A DNA stretch of 64,000 nucleotides from Symbiodinium microadriaticum (lineage: Eukaryota > Sar > Dinophyceae > Suessiales > Symbiodiniaceae): assembly GCA_001939145.1 (NCBI GenBank), contig LSRX01000797.1, forward strand, positions 239,067 through 303,066. Reading direction: 5' to 3'. The notes under the pieces were generated by a model. The model did not search any database, was not told the DNA's origin, and was given only the letters and a program-made list of their open reading frames with translations. How positions within the stretch are numbered: position 1 is the first letter of the stretch; every line of letters starts with the position of its first letter. This document shows, one piece after another, positions 43,701 to 53,430 of this stretch. Both the position numbers and the translations under genes were made by a program.

Positions 43701-46700
43701 TCCGTGTCGACGAAGCTGACGTCCAGATTGTCCTTCAGAACAAGCGACTGCTGGTCCTCAAGATCCGCAGACCACAGGGCACAATCGTTCTGTTTTCGGG
43801 GCACTGTCCGCATGGCGCTCGGGTACAAGAAAGAGCCGATTTCCTGTCTGCCTTCGGTTCCTGCCTCAAAAATTTCCGGGACTCTGCGTTGATCATCGGG
43901 GGCCTGGACCTCAATGGACGACCTCCATGTGAAGGCATCGGTGCTACGGGTCTACTGGAGTTTGGAGAGGCTGATGAAGCGGGGCAACAGGCACTTCCTG
44001 TTCTCGACGACTGCAGGCTTTGGCTTCCGTCAACATTCGCTGAGTTACATCAAGGCCCCTCGGCGACATACCAGCATCCTAATGGGCCACTACACCGTCT
44101 GGATTTCCTTGTCCTGGGAGGTGCAGCAGCGGTCCACCAGCTCCACAGCCATGTGGCCGAGGACTTTGACACAGCCAACCCCAATGCAGACCATTGGGCT
44201 GTTGAGATTCGTCTCGGAGGATGCTTACAAGTTGGCCTCGGGACCACTAGTCTACGGCGGCCCCGCTATGACAGGAGCAAGATGCTCACGGCAGAGGGCC
44301 GCGAGATCCTGCGGATCGCAATGGAGCACTATCAGCCACCCGACTGGAATGTGCATGTCGATGAACATTGTCGCCACCTCCAAGCTTATGTGACAGCTGT
44401 TCTCGATGCTCACTTCAAGGTTGCTGATGGGGGGCCCAGAGCCAAATACATACCTGCTGATGTTTGGCGACTGCGACAATCCAAATTGAGGCTTAAGAAG
44501 AAAGCGAAGCACCGCCGCTTTCTATGGAAGGAGCTCCTACGACATGCCTTTTGCCACTGGAGCAACCGGCCTCAGGATGTAGCAGCTGAGGAACTTCCAA
44601 AACGAATGCTCCTCTACCAGCTGACAGCCACCGCCATTGGCATTGCGACCGACAAGATCAAGAAGGGCATTTCCACTGGCAAAACTGCTGTCCTCGATGA
44701 GATTGCTGGACACGGGCAGTTTTCTACTGCCCAGATCCTTAGCAAGGCGAGGAGCCTTGGTATTGGAGGACGACAACAGAGAGGACCCACCAGGGAGCTC
44801 CCCCTCCTCCTGGATGCCAATGGCCAGCCAACCACGAGCCGTGCAGAACGTGATCAGGTTTGGCTACAACATTTCAGTCAACAAGAACATGGCCGAGTCA
44901 TGACGGTCGATGACTACCTCAAGCTTGCCCCGGTCAGTGCCCAGCTTGCGAAGGAGGTCGATTGGACCCTCTCTGACATGCCTAGTATTGGAGAAATTGA
45001 GGCTGGAATCCGCCGTATCCCCCGCGGCAAAGCAATGGGCCTGGATATGATTCCGGGAGAAGCATTACAGGCTTGTCCAAGCCAATTTGCACTATCGTTG
45101 CACCCGCTGTTCCTAAAGGCTGTCTGCGGGATTCAACAACCAGTCCAATGGAGGGGCGGGGTGCTCTTCGAGTGCTGGAAGAAGAAAGGATCGTGGGCGG
45201 AGGTCAAAAACCATAGGTCCATCTTCATCTCCAGCGTCGTGGGGAAGCTTTTTCATCGACTTTATCGAGACAAAGCTCAGCCTCAGCTACAGCAAGCTTT
45301 GCACGGGCTCCATTTGGGAAGCAAGCGTCAAGCCCCGCTGACTTTTGCTTCCTTGTACATGGTGACTCATTACAGACTGGGGCGCCAAAAGAAACGCTCC
45401 AGCGGAGCTTTGTTCTTGGACACAACCGCTGCCTACTACTCCATCCTAAGGGAAGTAGAGATGGGCCAGATTTGTTTCGATGACACCATTGCGATGCTGT
45501 TCCGACGATTCAATTTGACCCCGGCCGACCTTGATGAGCTCCGAGAGCTCATCAATTCTGGCGGCGTCATGAAACTCAGTGGTGTTAGCTCTGGAGTGCG
45601 AGCGGTTGTTCGTGATCTTCACCACCGTACATGGTTCATCACGAGGCACACCAGTGGAGATCAGGTTGCCTTGTCCCTCGCTGGAAGCAGACCTGGAGAG
45701 TCATTCGCAGATGCAGTTTTCTCCTTTGTGTATGGCAAGGTCCTGGCGAAGATCACCGATGAGTTGGACAAGGACAACATCTTCACCAGTTACCCTTACG
45801 AGCCAGAGACTGGTATCTTCGGACAGGGGTGTGAAGGCGAACCAATCCTTGCCCGCGACGCCACGTGGGCTGATGACTCTGCCTACCCTGTTGAGGCAGC
45901 CCAACCGTCACATCTGATGCACAAGATCGTGAGGGTCTGCACTGTGGTGCTTCGCACATGCAAGTCCTTTGGCCTCACACCCAACCTGGGCCGAGGCAAG
46001 ACTGCTGTAGTACTCAACCTTGTTGGCCGAGGAATAAAAGCAGTACGAGAGCAGTTCTTCCGGGAGAACCACAAGGCCATCTGGCTCCCTGAACTGCAGC
46101 AGGCAGTGCATGTCGAGCCCAGCTATGTCCACTTGGGCGGACTCCTGGACATGCAGGCAAATTTTCTGGGAGAGAAACGACGGCGGCTAGCTCTGGCGTC
46201 GTCCTCTTATGAGGCAGGCAAGCGCTTGCTGTACCAGAACAAGAGTATAGCCCTACACACCCGAGCCAAGCTCTTCGAGATCTCGATCTTGGCGACTTTC
46301 CACAACCTTGCCATCTGGTTGCCGTCTGGCAAGGCTTGGGAAGGGCTATGTGATGGCTACTCCAGGATCCTGCGTCGACTCCTGGTGACACATGTACCTG
46401 GAGACCGCATTTTCAGGGTCCCGCTTGACTTTGTCCATGTCGTCACGGACAGCTGGCGACTTGAGCTATTTGCTGTTCGCAGCCGACTCAGCTTGCTGGT
46501 TTCGATGGTCGTGGCTGGGCCTGAGGCTCTGTGGGCCATACTGCAGTCTGAGGGGGACTGGCTTGGTGTTGTACAACAGGATCTTCGGATGCTACAGAAG
46601 TTTGATAACACCTGGCCACCTGTAACGGCTGCATCGTGGCCGCAATGGTGGCATGCCATTCGTGAACGAGGTGGCCATTTCAAGCTTCGTGTCAAGCAGA

Positions 46701-47782
46701 TGCTGCAGCAACGACACCAGCAGCAAAACAACGAGGCCAAGATCCGTGTTGGACTTTGGGGGCTGTATCGGGCTGCTTGTGACTTCCTGCCACAGCGGCC
46801 AGACGAGACAACGCCCTGGAGTTGTCGGCAATGCCGTCAATGTTTTCGGTCCCGTGCTGGTCTTGGTGCGCACTTCTTTAAGCGGCACCACCGTGTCGCC
46901 GAGTACAGACATTGTGCCACTGGCACAAGTTGTCAAGCCTGTGGCAAAGAGTTTTGGATTTTCAGCCGGCTGTCCACTCATCTCAGCACATCTTCCAGCT
47001 GTGTTAATGCCCTACGACACAATGGTCAGGTTGTTGAGCGAGCCCTTCCAGGACATGGTAGTAAGGAGTGGCGAAGGCTGGAGACGGAACAGTTCACTTG
47101 GGCGCCGATTATCCTGCAGGACAAGCCAGTCTTGCAAAGTGGTGAGGACCTCTGGCCACGACTGCAGCGGACAGCATATCGTGCCCTATGTGACGTTCTA
47201 CATGAAGGTGAATGGAAACAGCAGGAGGATGTGGAGCAGGCGATCCTCGCGACCCTTGCTCAGTACCCGCTGTACTACGACGAGGAGACAGAGATTGTTG
47301 AGGCCATCCTGCAGGACATTTTGGACCTGCAACGTGCAGATGTTGCTGATGGATGGAGTGATGCCTCTCTGGGCAACCTCCTTGCGGCATTACAGCAACT
47401 GACACGCTCCCTACCCCGTTGTGGACAGCAGAAGGTGTGGACCGATCCAGTCTGTGACACTTTCAAGGCCTTCGACCACCTGCTTGACGAAATGAACTGG
47501 GAGGGCCTTGTACAGCAGTGCTGGGCACAGCACAAGACCACTGAGGGTGTTTCTGTTACTCTGGGGGCAGACTTGGAAGCTGTTGGGTCTGCTCAAAGCG
47601 GAGCACCGGAGGCTTCAGCTGTGCTGTGCCAGCCCGATAGGTTTGTACCAGAAGCGATCCGCGATGTCTGGCCCTCGATCTTGCAGGGACACATTGTATC
47701 TGTCCAGGCCCCGAATGCCTTCTGGTCCGGCCCATTTTCGGCGCCATTTAGAGCGTTGAAGGCCAACATGCATTCTAATTAG
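40751..47782 (+). CDS. LINE ORF2: RNase H, APE endonuclease, reverse transcriptase, zinc fingers (2343 aa)
   Basis: Start chosen at ATG 40751, the first after ORF1; the frame is open further upstream. Residues 54-75 and 95-112 are hydrophobic. About 120-530 are unrecognised, followed by an acidic patch near 536. RNase H spans about 678-828: D684 (YADGS), E737, D765, and H810/D820 in VKAHADNEWNELAD. The APE-like endonuclease spans about 905-1155: E940 in FLQET, D1053 and N1055 in LDLN, D1118 in RLDF, D1147-H1148. The reverse transcriptase spans about 1395-1760: GKAMGLD from 1426, motif A D1557 (FLDTTAAYY), motif B GSRPGES 1645-1651, motif C ADD with D1708 and D1709, then LGLT-like motif D and YVHLGG. 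Zinc fingers follow: C2028-C2031-H2041-H2046 and C2061-C2064-H2077-C2084. RNase H before the endonuclease is unusual, because most LINEs carry it after the RT. The protein copies element RNA at nicked genomic targets. Confidence 0.93.
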   Translation: MCSTPATDAYYEAGLFRHVPAEEFQTFIWDILDVLDRCSYYLSTMLPGLQPVGDVCIAVFLTGLLSVLLATLHLMGKGCKRATTSFRDSRHCRDPLWISLLLAFSCLQAVHGAPPVPPTSHPYVRPAIPRPTDLEVWISGQQTLREQLLRADQARIDGIPLERSAGEAAAPNFAVPFGADPESLPAQGHLIRPDEARATHISFWVCTPYTEAETIDLGFAFPLEIGDLIQSVVDAAGRLPVNYLTHGVAVSPQIHEDFGAILLLPGWTVYSGHIAEVLDARAVQKGIFAFYLDGAVTRYAVLKQIGLTEHAEVDVFVHGSFNPLGNFCQIQPRQGGLIQVLPRGQVVHWMSELDTRLADPGRWDPTTEAPQPQPGRFIALQSEEEQYIHQATRDQLPPLDVAATVFGHPAHTIWLRAPTERPTYLELAGRRIHSIVAVLEYEAHPMGQTTVLFLDLRGIGKWPQWLAISGRVFDPDAYVDGLQLPFIEEHSVVIYGGIPRGGGNTLLVEDGEVITMTLRRTANLTPTEQECPSTNEEEEEEDPDDGDDCDMLRSPSGSTPSTPTQPRGPPPPREIEDRSRSPHRASPGGRHHDEPPSAGMVLQLQHHVDPPRFDLTKDNLRLPHFEQNFDHLFHTWPGDWLNFDVWQLPIKKATRKALKPMIHWSRFLWQLPASAKPEVHVYADGSYSPQKKQSGFGLAILLKYANMLTLFGIVGGQILGAAYNPWTFSAAPPLQAELVGLTVALLWLGQSASFLDFSHATVYFDCQAAGFAADGTWKDCGEYSQKLHQLELLLRGRLSNQLRLQYVKAHADNEWNELADVVAKQAAQGAGTLPTPPASNCQAFLRLDLCWKAAEEYGLRHRCWPGIGDGQLVIDEPAEVVPSPLTPEDLIPLRTTRTTDQNTFFSTVALSVNLQGLRGKHSYVDAQLDARHCQVAFLQETKDTGGTCHSKNYLRFGTPAESHWGVAIWIHKRLGLLQIGDSALRVDEADVQIVLQNKRLLVLKIRRPQGTIVLFSGHCPHGARVQERADFLSAFGSCLKNFRDSALIIGGLDLNGRPPCEGIGATGLLEFGEADEAGQQALPVLDDCRLWLPSTFAELHQGPSATYQHPNGPLHRLDFLVLGGAAAVHQLHSHVAEDFDTANPNADHWAVEIRLGGCLQVGLGTTSLRRPRYDRSKMLTAEGREILRIAMEHYQPPDWNVHVDEHCRHLQAYVTAVLDAHFKVADGGPRAKYIPADVWRLRQSKLRLKKKAKHRRFLWKELLRHAFCHWSNRPQDVAAEELPKRMLLYQLTATAIGIATDKIKKGISTGKTAVLDEIAGHGQFSTAQILSKARSLGIGGRQQRGPTRELPLLLDANGQPTTSRAERDQVWLQHFSQQEHGRVMTVDDYLKLAPVSAQLAKEVDWTLSDMPSIGEIEAGIRRIPRGKAMGLDMIPGEALQACPSQFALSLHPLFLKAVCGIQQPVQWRGGVLFECWKKKGSWAEVKNHRSIFISSVVGKLFHRLYRDKAQPQLQQALHGLHLGSKRQAPLTFASLYMVTHYRLGRQKKRSSGALFLDTTAAYYSILREVEMGQICFDDTIAMLFRRFNLTPADLDELRELINSGGVMKLSGVSSGVRAVVRDLHHRTWFITRHTSGDQVALSLAGSRPGESFADAVFSFVYGKVLAKITDELDKDNIFTSYPYEPETGIFGQGCEGEPILARDATWADDSAYPVEAAQPSHLMHKIVRVCTVVLRTCKSFGLTPNLGRGKTAVVLNLVGRGIKAVREQFFRENHKAIWLPELQQAVHVEPSYVHLGGLLDMQANFLGEKRRRLALASSSYEAGKRLLYQNKSIALHTRAKLFEISILATFHNLAIWLPSGKAWEGLCDGYSRILRRLLVTHVPGDRIFRVPLDFVHVVTDSWRLELFAVRSRLSLLVSMVVAGPEALWAILQSEGDWLGVVQQDLRMLQKFDNTWPPVTAASWPQWWHAIRERGGHFKLRVKQMLQQRHQQQNNEAKIRVGLWGLYRAACDFLPQRPDETTPWSCRQCRQCFRSRAGLGAHFFKRHHRVAEYRHCATGTSCQACGKEFWIFSRLSTHLSTSSSCVNALRHNGQVVERALPGHGSKEWRRLETEQFTWAPIILQDKPVLQSGEDLWPRLQRTAYRALCDVLHEGEWKQQEDVEQAILATLAQYPLYYDEETEIVEAILQDILDLQRADVADGWSDASLGNLLAALQQLTRSLPRCGQQKVWTDPVCDTFKAFDHLLDEMNWEGLVQQCWAQHKTTEGVSVTLGADLEAVGSAQSGAPEASAVLCQPDRFVPEAIRDVWPSILQGHIVSVQAPNAFWSGPFSAPFRALKANMHSN

Positions 47783-47816
47783 TGCTGCGTACTCCACTGA
47801 AAGCCCGGAAATGGAA

Positions 47817-47819
<3 letters not shown>

Positions 47820-47865
<46 letters not shown>

Positions 47866-47905
47866 CATGTATATGTATATGTATATGTATTTATGTATTT
47901 ATGTA
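47820..47905. repeat. (TGTATA)n microsatellite, 3' flank of the LINE
   Basis: About eleven TGTATA units with a TACA interruption, then TTTATG/TATC decay. It begins immediately after GGAAATGGAAAAA in the same register as the 5' flank. Confidence 0.95.
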
Positions 47906-48508
47906 TATCTATATTTATATTTCTGCATATGCAGATTTCTGGATCGGTCATCTCATGGATTTCGGAGATGGGATGATCGAAGTATCGGCAAGGGCAGTAG
48001 AGGAACTTTACATCCCTAGCCGTGCATGATGTTGAAGGCATACCGACAAGATGAAGACATGGACTTGGACTACTGGTTCTATGCCGCTTGTTTGATTGTT
48101 TGCCAGGTCCTTTCTTCCTTCATCCATGTCGCATCAAGCCGATCTTGGAAAGCACCGGTTTTGAAGCCGTAAGCCGCGAACCGCTGAACCGGGACAAAAC
48201 ACCCTGTTTGCACCAAGGAGACAAAGCACAATGTCTTCATATTCTGCTTGGGTATGGGCGTGGCAGAGGCTCTGGGAGATGCTTGCTTAGGCAAAACTCT
48301 CCAGGCATCATCTTGCTTGTTTCCAAATTCAGCTAGAATAGCTAGAAGTTTGCGGAGGAAGTTGTAGCTTCCCTACCGGTTTGAGTGGAAAAGTTGAAAT
48401 TTGCGAACGAGCAAGCGAAGCCAAGCAAAGGTGTAAGGAGAATCTAAGTCTGGTACATACAAGTGCGGAGCAGTGCCAACTCTAAAGCCACCTGCCTGTC
48501 TTGCTGCA

Positions 48509-48780
48509 GTTGGCCCAGCACTTGCCCGATGCACCGCAAATGGCGTGGTTTTGGCCCATCTGCTGCGATGCGACCTTGTCCCTTGTCTGGAGAGAGAGGC
48601 TGCCAGGCTTGCTCGAGAAATGCAAGGTCGTCAGTTCGACGCTTGCATGGTCACTGCGGGACCCAAAGCCCGTCATCCACGATCTTGCCAACACAGCATG
48701 CACTCACTTAGACACACAACCCGGGCTTGGGTTCCTGGAGCCAGTTCTGCGCATCCAGCAAGAAAGTGAAGGATTACCAT
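48509..48780 (+). CDS. Candidate exon, helical-repeat-like (hypothetical)
   Basis: After CTGCAG|TTG a frame reads LAQHLPDAPQMAWFWPICCD, later DPKPVIHDLANTACTHL and GLGFLEPVLRIQQE. Amphipathic helices with this spacing resemble HEAT/ARM repeats of nuclear transport receptors, but that is only an impression. A second plus frame over the same bases is also open and protein-like, so the reading frame is not certain. No partner exon was found. Confidence 0.35.
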
Positions 48781-48829
48781 GGATTACCACAAGGGTCACT
48801 GTAAGGGCTACTACGACTTATTGATCCTA

Positions 48830-49430
48830 CGGGTTATTTAATGTACGATAATGGTTCTGATGTCGTTGTGCCTGTCCCGCACGAAACCCGAGGCCGTTCA
48901 CGGTGCTAAATCTGCAAACCTGCTAAGCCTACCTTAACCCCTGCTTTACTCATCCTTAGAGTAACTTGCGCAGTATCCGTTATCAAGTATCATTTATACT
49001 ACACTTAAATTTGAAAGCCCCCGTTCGTCATCTCCCTAATCCTAAAGCCCCGAAATACTAACTCACCCAAGGCCGTGGACGCCTGAGTTATCATCTCAAG
49101 GCCCAAACTCAGGCTTATGACCCTGGCCCTGACGGCCTCCTGGAAGCAGGGCTCGCCTACCTGGGGCTTCAGCTATTGGAGTGGCTCCTTCGCGCTTGGG
49201 ATGCAATACACAAGTAGTCAGTCAGTTCAAGATTTTGGGCTTCAGGGGTTCAGGCTTTAGAGTTGAGGGTTTACTAGGCTTTGGGGGTTTCAGGTTCGGG
49301 ATTCAATGATTTCGGGTCGATCACTGAATAGAACAGGAGGGCCGCGAGTGATGATTAGAAGACGAAGATGAAATCAATGGCAGCAATTGCATTGCTGCCG
49401 CTCCAATCCGTTAAAAGTGTGGCTGCTGCT
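48830..49430. other. Intergenic DNA with telomere-like decay
   Basis: Contains CCTTAACCC and GGTTTAGG-like degenerate units (for example about 49235-49320). Nothing codes recognisably. Confidence 0.6.
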
Positions 49431-49431
49431 G

Positions 49432-49612
49432 CTCCTAATACTACTACTGCTACTACTGCTGCTGCTGCTACTACTGCTACTACTACTTCTTCTTCTTACT
49501 ACTACGACTGCTACTACTACCGCCACCCCCACCACCACCACCACCACCATCACCGCCACCACCACCACCACCACCACCACCAACACCACCACCACCACCA
49601 CCACCACCACCA
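49432..49612. repeat. CTG/CTA then (CAC)n triplet array
   Basis: CTA/CTG units to about 49520, then CAC/CAT units up to the assembly gap. Confidence 0.95.
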
Positions 49613-49767
49613 NNNNNNNNNNNNNNNNNNNNNNNNNNNNNNNNNNNNNNNNNNNNNNNNNNNNNNNNNNNNNNNNNNNNNNNNNNNNNNNNNNNNNNNN
49701 NNNNNNNNNNNNNNNNNNNNNNNNNNNNNNNNNNNNNNNNNNNNNNNNNNNNNNNNNNNNNNNNNNN
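49613..49767. other. Assembly gap of 155 N
   Basis: Run of N between a CAC array and a CTG array. The true length and sequence are unknown, and the change of motif across it suggests a collapsed or unread triplet tract. Confidence 1.
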
Positions 49768-49854
<87 letters not shown>

Positions 49855-49862
49855 TACTGCTA
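49768..49862. repeat. CTG then CTA triplet array
   Basis: About ten CTG units followed by about twenty CTA units after the gap. Confidence 0.95.
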
Positions 49863-49869
49863 CGGCATA

Positions 49870-52800
49870 CGGCATACGGATAACACGACAATGGCTTTCT
49901 GGGCGGTGGAGGCGCGTGTGTACCAACTTTGTTGATAAACCAAAGCAGAAGATGCTGACGGTGGTGGTGATGAAGATGATGATGAGGACCGTCGTCACCA
50001 ACATTACCAGCCTGTCACCAGCAGCAAAAATCACAACAGTAGCACCAGTGACCCCGCCAAGAAGCGGGGAAATGATTGCAGAAGCCACAGCACTCGTGGT
50101 AGCAGAAAGTCTGCAACGATTATGACAGTGACAAAGGTATACGACGATGACAGTGCTGTGTTCAGAAGAGTAGTAGCGACAACATCCTTCGGGCTGAGGC
50201 AAGCAGTGTATAAGCGTATCAGGTTGCCCAGAGAGAACCATGACTCGTGGGTCACTCATCACGCTTTACTCACCATACGTCATGCTTTGCCTTGGTTAAG
50301 CCACTTCTCGCAATCAGCCGGCATCACCGGTTCGCCCTTGGCCCCATTGTTAATGTCATCATGTCGCAACAGCGACTTCAGTCGCTGGCCGTCAGGTTCT
50401 GGTCCTCGGTCCTCGTCGTCACTGTTGCGTCCAAATGAATGTCTGCAGATCGTACTTGTGATTGAGTTTTCATCCTTACGGATAAAGACATGTGCGGTCA
50501 TACCTGTCGGGAGACCCGTAGTTCTATCTGCTTGCCAGAGCCGTCATCTTCATCGTCACCATTAGCACCTGTTATCGTCTTTACGGCTGTCAGTATCGTT
50601 ACCATCGTCATCATAGCATCACCACCACAGCCAGGTTCCGTAACTATGGAGTTCTCTTGCGTCGCTCGTGACCACACACCTGCCGAGAAGACATCCGAGG
50701 CACCGGTGACGGTGTGGGTTCTGACGTCAACCCTGGGCCGCTTGCAGATGTCGGTCTCATACTAAGACTATATTCGTATTAATACTAAAGCTATATCAAG
50801 ATTAATACTAAAACTATATTAACTATATTAATTGGGACTACAGGGGAGGACATGGGAAGACTGGATATCTCCAAGCGGAGGGCTGAGGGCTTCTGTATCG
50901 CTGCACCGGCTGGAACTCCCGAATTTCCCCCTCAGCCCCCGTTCCACTAGAGGAGCCTTCCTGACATCGCGGATTCGTTTCGATCTTCATGCCGGTCCTT
51001 CCTGCTAGCTACAGGATAATCCTAGGTTGTGCACCTGCTGCTACAGACCTAGAATCCTTGGAGTTGAAGTGCGTCGGACCATGGAACAGAAGCACGTCTT
51101 CAGTCTCCGTTGTTGGGGGCTTCGAGTTGATACCCATATCATAGAAACCGAACCTGGTTCACGTCCCAGTTTCTGCGTTGGCATCAGATCACATCACATC
51201 AGATGCAGCCCTAAATTCAGACGGGTTCCACCCCGGACCTGATCCGAGGTTACCAATCGCTCTTGAATCGAATCTGCAGTCATCGATGCTCGGTTTTTAG
51301 TTTCAAGCTGACTTAACTAACGGCCTTTGGTTCATTCATAGGTGGGATTTAGGGTTTAAGGTGGGTTCGCAAGAGTGTGTGCAGCAATCAATGCAATAGA
51401 TATGTGCGCAGACTTTGGATAACTACATCCGACTGGGTTGCAGCATATTTTACAAGTCCCATGCTGGAACTCGGGTAACTCTTTCTGAGGGGGTTCTTGG
51501 TGGCATAGAGTACCGCTGTTGAGCACATGCCTCGACCGTTTGTTTTTCCCAAGATGCGGTAGCCAGACTTCGCCCTTGGCTTGAGCGCATGTCACCGTCA
51601 AGCGTAGCCCTGGGCACAGACGGAGGAATTTTGCACAACTTGGGGGAGTATTCCATGCAGATCTACCTGCTTGCAAACCCCCTCCACGACTTGCTGCCAC
51701 TCGAACTAGAGCCGAGTCTCGGCACACGACTTGGTGCTGTGGCTGTTTCGTTGAAAAATTTTCGGGCGTGTCGGAAGTGCGCAATGTTTAGTTTGTGTCT
51801 GTGTCTTTGGATGTTCCCAAGTTTCATCGATCAGTTAACCCGGGAGTTCGTGTCCTTCTTCATTTTGGCAACCAGGAGCCTCCTATCACATCGCCCTCAA
51901 GTGTCCCACACACCCCGGCCAGACTTCTGTGGGAGCACGACTGGCACAGCACACGGACCATTTGGACCATCTTGAAGTTGTGTGTGTGAGAGCTGTGTCA
52001 AGTGGGATCTCTACGGAGACGCTACAGCCGATCATTCCGCTGTGCCCATGGCAACGCGAGGATCCTGCTGTATGCCGCCATTCTTACCATCTCGGTGGCG
52101 TTTGCCGATCTTGCCGAGAGACCGTGGTCAGAGACTGCTGCAGCAGTGTTTCCGGATTTCTTACCAACTCATTATCTGTTCACTGTAGGATCACAGCAAA
52201 TTGCATGGACGTCGATGTCTGTCAGAGTTGTAGTACAGGCACCAGTCATTGCACCATGCCGAGGAGAATGATGCGACTGCAAAGACCAAAGAGAAGTGTT
52301 GTACTGCCACAAGCACTCATCGTCGCAATAGCCGCAACACCAGCAACTACTTCCAGCTTTCCTTCACCACCATACGTATTAGCAGCCAGCCAATGCAATG
52401 ATATTCGTGACAACGGTGACAGAAAGGTCACAGTCTATCGTGTTTGCTGATGGCTGATGGTGGTGTGGGGTTGTCATAGGGATTGTGGTTACTGTCTTGG
52501 TCTGTCGGGATTGTCTTCTGCCATTTTTGCTGGTGGGGTGGGAGTCATGGCTTTTGAGCTTCTAAGGAGTTCCTGAAGAAAGCTACTGACAAGATCCAGC
52601 GTGGCGCTGCAGGCCATGCTTTAATGGCTTCGGGAACGGGGTCCAAGTGGTGGGTTTTTCAGGATGTCCCGACTTTGGGGAAAGTCAGACAGTGATTGGA
52701 TCAAGTACGAACATGTTGGTTGTCAATCTGGCTTCACAGAGAGAGATCGCAAGAATTATTTGCCCCAGAAGGGCCACCTCTTCCGCAAAGAGGCATGTTG

Positions 52801-52980
52801 AGTCAGTTATGGCGAACTGTCTTTGTTTACACTAGATGTTACAAGAGTCACAAGGCGGCAACTCATGTTGCACAGTGTGAATGATGACCATTGTCACAGC
52901 GATGGTGCTTGTCATGGTCATCGTCATTGATGAAGTGGTGCTCGAGAATCGTTCCCGCCACCAGCGCCATTGCCCTGCAC
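49870..52980. other. Region without assignable gene
   Basis: Many GTC/CAT-rich short frames, several Thr/Ser-rich. No conserved motif seen on either strand. Confidence 0.6.
50761..50832. repeat. Three-copy AT-rich tandem repeat (23-26 bp unit)
   Basis: Units 50761-50783, 50784-50806 and 50807-50832 each begin ACTAARRCTATAT and end ATTAAT. Confidence 0.85.
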
Positions 52981-53004
52981 GATTGCTACTGCTCATAACG
53001 TGAC

Positions 53005-53037
<33 letters not shown>
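53005..53037. repeat. (CAT)n trinucleotide array
   Basis: Eleven CAT units. Confidence 0.95.
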
Positions 53038-53359
53038 TGTTCTATGTGGTGTCAGTGCCACCCAACCTCATATTTGTCATATTTGTCATATTTGTCGTCG
53101 CAATCGTCAGATCTGAATTTCTCCAGCAAAATCATAACGGCACTCGAATAAAAGCTCGTCTAATAACACCCACCATTAATGTAATCATGAATCATAACCA
53201 CCATGGACCATGATCATTATCCATGGCTCAGAGTCAGTGTCGCTCGTCCCTTCAGAGCAATCGCCGCATCTACTCGTCACCACAGCCACTGGGTGTGCTA
53301 TCGCCCTCACCATTCATCATCATCGCCAACAACAACCACAACCACACCAACTCAATCAG

Positions 53360-53364
53360 CAGCC

Positions 53365-53421
<57 letters not shown>

Positions 53422-53430
53422 GCAGCAGCA
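53360..53430. repeat. (CAG)n trinucleotide array
   Basis: About twenty CAG units with a CGA interruption. The 202-codon and other plus frames across it are driven by the repeat. Confidence 0.95.

Larger units (their letters stand above)
39481..47819 (+). mobile_element. Complete LINE-type non-LTR retrotransposon (about 8.3 kb)
   Basis: A two-ORF non-LTR retrotransposon. The 5' UTR is about 233 bases, ORF1 39714-40733, ORF2 40751-47782 and the 3' UTR only 37 bases. There are no LTRs. Both ends abut a (TGTATA)n microsatellite in the same register: TGTATA|GGGCCC on the left and GGAAATGGAAAAA|TGTATA on the right. The target-site duplication is therefore a whole number of repeat units, or the element carries its own TGTATA tail. 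Both ORFs lack stops or frameshifts, and all the catalytic residues I can identify are present apart from one divergent RT position. That suggests a young and possibly mobile copy. By family knowledge, such elements insert by target-primed reverse transcription using the endonuclease and RT of ORF2. The internal start of the 5' UTR is inferred from the microsatellite edge. Confidence 0.9.

Noticed and set aside
39527-47782. A single 2751-residue polyprotein
   Set aside because: The first 408 codons read low-complexity protein over ORF1, whose own frame encodes a coherent coiled-coil protein. I therefore start ORF2 at 40751.
49368-50262. Long frames spanning the N run
   Set aside because: Translation across an assembly gap is meaningless, and the flanks are triplet repeats.
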